Shown here: positions 58,452 through 64,000 of the stretch, piece after piece
Position numbering within the stretch: position 1 is the first letter of the stretch
Layout: every line of letters starts with the position of its first letter
Source: Lytechinus pictus
Taxonomy: Eukaryota; Echinodermata; Echinoidea; Temnopleuroida; Toxopneustidae
NCBI RefSeq assembly: GCF_037042905.1
Contig: NC_087252.1
Location: forward strand, 13,883,201-13,947,200
DNA length: 64,000 nucleotides
Reading direction: 5' to 3'
The notes under the pieces: model-generated
What the model saw: only the letters and a program-made list of their open reading frames with translations
The model's database searches: none
Told to the model about the DNA's origin: nothing
Translations under genes and position numbers: made by a program

Positions 58452-58721
58452 GATGCATCGTTCAACAACTTCCTTCAGAACACGTTTACAAACCTGAGAT
58501 GTTACGGTTAGCTTGGAGCATGTTTTCTATTGACGTTCTGCCATTAGCGAACTTACTCGACATGAATATCAACAGAAGGGATTCCCAGTTGAAAGGAACT
58601 GCTAATTTGTTTCTGAAACTGTTTGAAAAATTGATTACCTTAGACTCAGTTCGTCGTCGTGATTTCTTTTTTGCCATCAGAAAACTAGGGTATCTGGATG
58701 TTGCACGATCTGCATATTTTG
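58452..58721 (+). CDS. Death-fold exon, domain 6
   Basis: 270 nt, phase 1-1, acceptor ttctttttctag, donor gtaaga. Counterpart of 6421-6690. Ends RRRDFFFAIRKLGYLDVARS, a good helix 5-6 pattern. The region LKLFEKLITL replaces LQLLKKSHNF of copy A, the most changed segment. Confidence 0.8.
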
Positions 58722-59367
58722 GTAAGAAATGTAGACAGAGATTATACCTTCATGTAAATTCAATTTAAATATTATATCACTGTTAACCAAACTATCGAAG
58801 GGCATAACTAAAGTTAATGAAAAATGTGACATTTTCGGCCAAGGTTATGATTGATGGATAATTATTTTAAACCTTGGTTCTGGGTGGCAGAATATCCTTA
58901 AGGAATTTCGATGATATGTTTTAGGTTATTTTTTACAGGAAAGTGCTTTAAAAATGGTAGGATTTTAGTTGAGTGGTCAGAAAAATGTGCCCCTCCTAAT
59001 GTGGATTACCAGGTAGGACTACGTCACTAATATCGAAGTAGTCCAGATGGTATAGCTTTTAGAGATTTTTTACATTCACGCACTGCGTTCAACCACTGAA
59101 CTCTTTTCCTCCACTTTGCAGTTACCCACAGATGGGGAATTTTCGAAATTACACGCGAGCGAAAAGCAATCCCGTGAACAATTGACAAAGGTTCCTGAAA
59201 TTTGTTGCTTTTGTCACCTAATATACCTAATTTCCCCCCATTTTTGAATTCGTGTTCTTGCAAAACCTTCGCAAGTTCCTTGAATATGGCCCCTAAGGCA
59301 TCCCTCATCATCTTGTTTAAGGTTTAAAAAAAAATATTTAAAGTTTGATGTATATGTTTATACATAG

Positions 59368-59628
59368 GTTATGACGCAAGCCTTAGCGAACTGTGCAACA
59401 TGGTATCAGGGCTGTCGAAAGTCGAAATTGTGAAGTTGATGGACAATCTGGAATTAGACAAAGATGCTCTCTCAGTCTGTAAAGGAACAACAGGAGAATA
59501 CGACATCGTCAGACTCATGGAGATCTGGAAAGGACGACACAGTTCAGGACCATTCCACTACAGATTAAAGTTAGCTTTAGGTCTACGTGCTGCTGGAAAA
59601 ACCGAGGTTGCCAGGAAGATTATTGCAG
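59368..59628 (+). CDS. Death-fold exon, domain 7
   Basis: 261 nt, phase 1-1, acceptor ttatacatag, donor gtacgt. Counterpart of 7927-8187. IVKLMDNLELDKDAL, LMEIWKGRH and YRLKLALGLRAAGKTEVARK mark helices 2-3, 4 and 5-6. Confidence 0.85.
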
Positions 59629-60108
59629 GTACGTAACTATATGATTATATATACTATTAGCAAATAAAGCATTTGATATGTAGGGAAGAAATTGTTTTCA
59701 TAATGAATAACTTTTTTTCTGTTTAATTTACTTAAGTTTTAAAAGAAATAAATAGGGCAAATTTTTTGCTATATATTGTCATGATAACCAAAAAGTAATA
59801 ATCATAAATAAATAAAGGAAATCACCTTATGTATGACCCATGTTTCAGTCTGCAAATTCACCTCCCACACAAACACACAAAGACACCCACTTCGAGACCG
59901 CAATTCAAGTAGGTCTATCTTTTTAACCTAATGCATCCATACTGTCATACCACATGATAAAAGAAGATATCCGAATGTGCTTACTACTGAACCTTTTGTG
60001 TATCCTAATGTATGACTTATCTTATAATGTTTTAAACAGAATGTCCCCCACATTGATGGATTGTGTCTTGTTACTTATACCTCTTGTCATGTGTCTTTCG
60101 TTTTGTAG

Positions 60109-60626
60109 GGATAGGTATCTCTGACATGGTGACAGTCAATCCCGATGTGGTGAAAAGGATATGCGACGGAATTGGCAATGGTCAATTGAGAAGGCTTGCG
60201 GAACACCTTGGATTAAATGCCAAAGGAGATAACCATGTCGATACTTCAGCTCTTGTTATCCAGTGGGCAACAGAGTGGTTCAGCAAGGCTGACCGTTCTT
60301 CACTTCTCCAATCCCTTAAAGGTACGTTCACGTTCACCACCGAGGAGAAATCTCGTAAACAAAAAGAAATCGACAATCTTTTCAAGGCAGGATTTGGCAG
60401 ACTTGCTGAAGAACTAATGCTCCTCGAGGTATCTAGACTATGTCTCATCAAGCAGGGGCCGATGACATTATCCGATGATTTCGTAGATGAAACTTGCGAA
60501 AGTAAAAATCAAGAGACACCTGAACAAATGGAATCTGAGAACAATCCACCAAGCGAAGCATGTTCCAAGGACTCAAGTACGGGTGTTCAAGGGACATCAT
60601 GCAACAACGAGAATGACGATACGTAA
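60109..60626 (+). CDS. Terminal death-fold exon (domain 8), tail, stop
   Basis: Begins after ttcgttttgtag in phase 1. VVKRICDGIGNGQLRRLAEH (helices 1-2), IQWATEWFSK (helix 4) and IDNLFKAGFGRLAEELMLLE (helices 5-6) form a clear death domain. About 70 residues of Glu/Ser/Asn/Pro-rich tail end ENDDT then TAA. The helix 4-5 loop (about 15 residues, TFTFTTEEKSRK) differs most from copy A. Confidence 0.85.
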
Positions 60627-61954
60627 CTGTAGGGATATGCTTGAACTGTCGGAGAGCTCCTTAAAGTTGTTTCCAGGAGTGAAAAGAAATTTTGGGGGAT
60701 AATTTTTTTTCTTCAAATATTAATATGATTGTAGTGGCAAAGACGCCGCTGAGATGGTTATTAATGCTATGGGAAGGGCTATTATAGCTACCGAAGAAGA
60801 ATATACAAATGTAAATAGAACCATGGAGGTATCTATTATACCTTGGCTATGAGACTCGATGGTGAATTAGTTCAAATGATACAAGGATTCCCCCCCCCCC
60901 CCGTTTTCAAAGTAAGTTTTAATACAAATTCATTTTTTGTAACATCTTTGTTTTTTGTGACACACTTTAACTCGATTGACGGAATAATCGTTGAGTAGTG
61001 TGCGTATAATTATATAGATCGAGCCTTCAAACAGTTAGCTATATTCATAGAATTGTTTGATGAAGGCCCAGTGGTCAGATATTATGTCTACAATGTCAGT
61101 ACAACTATTGAATTCGTCATATTTTTGCCATTAAATTTTAAATGAAATGAAATGTGACACTGCTATGATTGTCACAAATCGGTATTCTGAACAGTGTTTT
61201 TTCTTTGTCATATCTCTGAGAAAGATAGAATGTCGAGAAAAGACAATGTTCAGAATACCGTCCCTGAAGATCAACACTAAATTTTCATGTCTGAAGAATC
61301 ATTGAGAGTTATGATAACTAGATATTTAATGTCATTTTTATGCTCTCTGTTCTTCATGTTGTATATGAATTCACAATTTTATACAAGATATTCATTTTCT
61401 GCATATTAGAGTCTTTCTTGACTTTTTTCAATTTGACTTATTTATACACTCGCGTTAAATGATTTTCCATTATATCCTTTTCTAGAAGTAGTCCATGTTG
61501 GGAAATCACAAGAACTGCAATATAGTGCCCCGGTACTTTCAGCTGGGAAAAACATTGAAATAGGCTTTCGGTTGTTTTTTTTAATATATATGTTCAATTA
61601 ACTTTTATTAAAATGTTGAAAAAATATATATTTATAAATAAATATATCTATCCTTTAACGATAAATATATCTATAAATATATCTATAAAATATATATATA
61701 TAAATAAATATAACTATCATTTAAAGATAAATGGTTTACAAGAGATCCAGGCTGAATGATAACATTACTACAATGTTTATTCCAGGATATATTGAAATAG
61801 GATCAATTCCTAATCCACCTGTCATTTTAGGTCAGAGCCCACCGCTTTGATACCACCTTTTTGCTATTTGTTTGTATGTAGTACAAAATAGTACAGCTCC
61901 TTAAATCTGCTCGCACAGTATGGTAATAATATCAGAAGTTAATTGTTCTTTTGT

Positions 61955-62640
61955 GGTGCCGCTTTTCCGACGCGGTGTCAACATTAAATCTTAAACGAAA
62001 GTTTTTGAAATGACATCACAACTTAGAAAGTATATGGACCTAGTTCATGAAACTTGAGCATATGTTTGTTCAAGTATTACTGAGCATTCTGCCTGAGGTC
62101 CAGGTCCCATGACCTGGTCAAAAGTCATGTAGGGTCGATGAACGTAGACCAACCCTAAGAATACATTTTTGAAATTTCATCATAACTTAAAAGGTTTATG
62201 AACCTAGTTCATCAAACGTGGTAATAAAGCATCACTTTACACCCTGTTTGAGTTTCAGGTCACATGACCAAGGTCAAAGGTCATTTAAGGTTAATAAACT
62301 TTGACCATGTTGGGGGTGTTTGTTGAATTACCATCATAACTGTGAACGTTTATGAACCTAGTTCATAAAATTTAGACATAGAATTAATCAGTTATCTCTG
62401 AACATCCTGTGCGAGGTTCAATTCACATGACCAAGGTCAAAAGTCATAAGGTCAATGAGCTTTGGCCATGTTGGGGGTAATTATTAAAATGCCATCATTA
62501 CTTTGAAAGTTTATGAAATATATGGACATAGGCGTAATCGTGTATCACATGATCAAGGACTCAATGAACAAATCATTATATTATATTACTTGCTCTTTTC
62601 AACGTCAGCACTGCTGCTATATTGAATTGCGTAATACTGT
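61955..62640 (+). repeat. Degenerate 153-bp-family element
   Basis: Counterpart of 19060-19760, starting ggtgccgcttttccgacgcg and ending near ttgaattgcgtaatac. Confidence 0.75.
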
Positions 62641-62752
62641 TCTTTTATTTTGTACATTGTAATTCCCTTTTAAATCATTTCCATGAAGAGATGAAGAGTG
62701 CTATGGACATGTATATCATACATTTCTTATTATTCAAAGTTGAATTGGTAAA

Positions 62753-63019
62753 GTGACTTTTCCAAATGATACAAAGTGCGACTATTTTCATCTTGGTCTC
62801 GGCCCGAGCTGCCGCTTACAGATCTGGCGTTCATTGTATTTAAGGCATTGTTCCTGCCAAATAGGGCCTTACCAGTCAACTCACCTGGGTCGAGTGCAGC
62901 ACAATATTGATAATGGAGCTCAAAAGAGCAATGTCGTGATATTACCGTGTTACGTTGTGTCTTGCCTGTTTGCTGTTGTTGCCTTTGGAATGAGGGCAGT
63001 GTGTTTTGGTCTGTTTTAA
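62753..63019 (+). repeat. Dispersed repeat, copy of 19870-20140
   Basis: Same sequence with point changes and small indels that alter the reading frame, so coding is unlikely. Confidence 0.5.
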
Positions 63020-63236
63020 TTATTTTAGTGAATGATTGTCATTATCATGATATTATTAGTAATTCATTGTTGTTTCTATTTTGCCATCATCATTTTTATT
63101 ATTGCTCTAATGTGAAAGAAAGGAGCTGTTGGGTGTACCAAGTAGGCTCACACTTCTTCTAATAATCAAGCTTTCAACCTTTTAGGGGGTCTTCAGCAAG
63201 GCTCTTAAGACACAAATATAAAAACAATAATAGGCA

Positions 63237-63720
63237 ACAGGGTGGTTCATTAAGTTTGTCATTTTTCACTTCTCGAATCCATCAAGGGTACCATGGGTAC
63301 GTTCTCGAACGAGGAGAAATCTTGTAAAAAAAAGCGACAATCTTTGCAAGGCAGGATTTGGCAGACTTGCTCAAGAACTAATGCTTCTTGAGTTCCCTTG
63401 ATTATTATCCAATGATTTCGTAGAAATCAAGAGACATCTGAACAAGTTGAATAGTATAGTAAAGTATTTATTTTCAGTATAAAAATTCAAAACGGATGGA
63501 TAGCCCATATTTAGTTTAGTCAACATGACAATGCTCTTCTTCCATGGGGTCCACAATCTGAGAACAATCCACCAAGCGAACCATGTCCCGAGGATTCAAG
63601 TTTAGGTGTTCAAGGGACATCATACAACCATACTACCATAGAGCTATTAATAGCTCCATGATACAACGTTGAGAATGAAAATACGAAAAATATAGGGATA
63701 CGGCTGAACTCTCGGAGAGC
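63237..63720 (+). pseudogene. Decayed terminal receptor exon (D)
   Basis: Counterpart of 20345-20760. Pieces of the terminal exon in order: cagggtggttcattaag, cgaggagaaatcttgtaaaa, aaggcaggatttggcagact (longer here than in C), gagaacaatccaccaagcga, gttcaagggacatcatacaa. Frameshifted and partly deleted. It continues into the receptor 3' flank up to the window edge. Confidence 0.75.
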
Positions 63721-64000
63721 TCCTTAAGATTGGAAACTCTTTTTTTTCAATCTTAATATTTGCCGTGCCAAAGACGCAGCTGAGATAGTCATCTATCCCA
63801 TGGGGAGAGGTTATTAAAGCTACCGAAGTAGAATGGACTACATGTGAATAAAACCACTGAGTTAGCTGTTATATATCGGCTGTGAAAGTTATGGTAAATT
63901 AGTTCAAATAAAACAAGGATTTTTACTCTTACAAAGTAAAGTTTAATCAGGATTCTTTTTGGTAACAACTTTGGTTTTGTGCTGCACTGTAACTCGATTG

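Larger units (their letters stand above)
41737..60626 (+). other. Ig-TM-multi-death-domain receptor, copy B, gene model
   Basis: Fourteen exons from the signal peptide to the stop, every intron phase 1 with GT..AG ends. Approximate layout: signal peptide 1-23, Ig1 24-140, Ig2 141-252, Thr-rich stalk 253-278, TM 280-297 with stop-transfer YRKKR, juxtamembrane 308-324, death-fold domains at 325-405, 406-499, 500-592, linker 593-618, then 619-696, 697-763, 764-853, 854-940 and 941-1040, and an acidic tail to 1112. The nearest known idea is death-domain receptor signalling, but a family with this order is not recognised. No transcript evidence is available here. Confidence 0.75.
60627..63236 (+). 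other. 3' flank of copy B
   Basis: Co-linear with 17760-20344. Holds a C run (60891), the empty TA site (gacactgctatgattg, about 61160), an A/T microsatellite (61620-61700), the diverged 153-bp element (61955-62640) and the repeat at 62753-63019. No other gene is seen. Confidence 0.7.

Noticed and set aside
1..64000. CRISPR arrays, bacterial operons, Shine-Dalgarno sites
   Set aside because: The sequence is clearly metazoan. The short regular arrays are satellite and fold-back repeats without spacers or cas genes.

Overview
This is an animal genomic window. It is AT-rich and intron-containing, with GT..AG exon boundaries and dense transposable elements. The best organism guess is an echinoderm, most likely a sea urchin. 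The reasons are two fold-back elements whose arms are arrays of 15-bp repeats (the architecture described for sea urchin TU elements) and a multi-death-domain gene family (sea urchins are known for expanded death-domain proteins). The species cannot be fixed from sequence alone.

The main content is a gene family not recognised from memory: a predicted type I membrane receptor with a signal peptide, two Ig-like domains, one transmembrane helix, a short juxtamembrane exon and about eight tandem death-fold-like domains. The complete-looking copy (B) runs on the + strand from a signal-peptide exon (33351-33420 or 41737-41806) through Ig exons (46519-46869, 47814-48227), a TM exon (48924-49010), a juxtamembrane exon (52388-52438) and nine cytoplasmic exons up to the stop at 60626. 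It encodes about 1,112 residues. Every intron is phase 1 and almost every domain sits in its own exon, so domains can be gained, lost or skipped without frameshift. A second copy (A, 3499-9215) holds the last six domain exons plus a linker, all open, and its upstream part is outside the window or lost. Two decayed terminal-exon fragments (20345-20760 and 63237-63720) lie downstream of A and B inside the same duplicated 3' flank.

Layout: 1-3285, satellite-like repeat carrying a TU-like fold-back and a LINE. 3499-9215, receptor copy A. 9205-17710, a LINE inserted at the stop codon of A, itself interrupted by a 153-bp-repeat element that carries a second TU-like fold-back. 17711-24240, 3' flank of A with a decayed exon and a TA-target element. 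24240-32670, repeats only. 32676-34380, first copy of promoter plus signal exon. 34906-41101, mariner-like element, tRNA-like sequence, perfect palindrome, LINE and a second TA element. 41120-60626, second signal exon, an antisense LTR retrotransposon in intron 1, then the body of receptor B. 60627-64000, 3' flank of B, parallel to 17760-21200.

Inferred working model: ectodomain Ig modules sense a ligand or a neighbouring cell, and the cytoplasmic array of diverged death folds is a multivalent scaffold for adaptors. No kinase, caspase, TIR or nuclease domain is visible.
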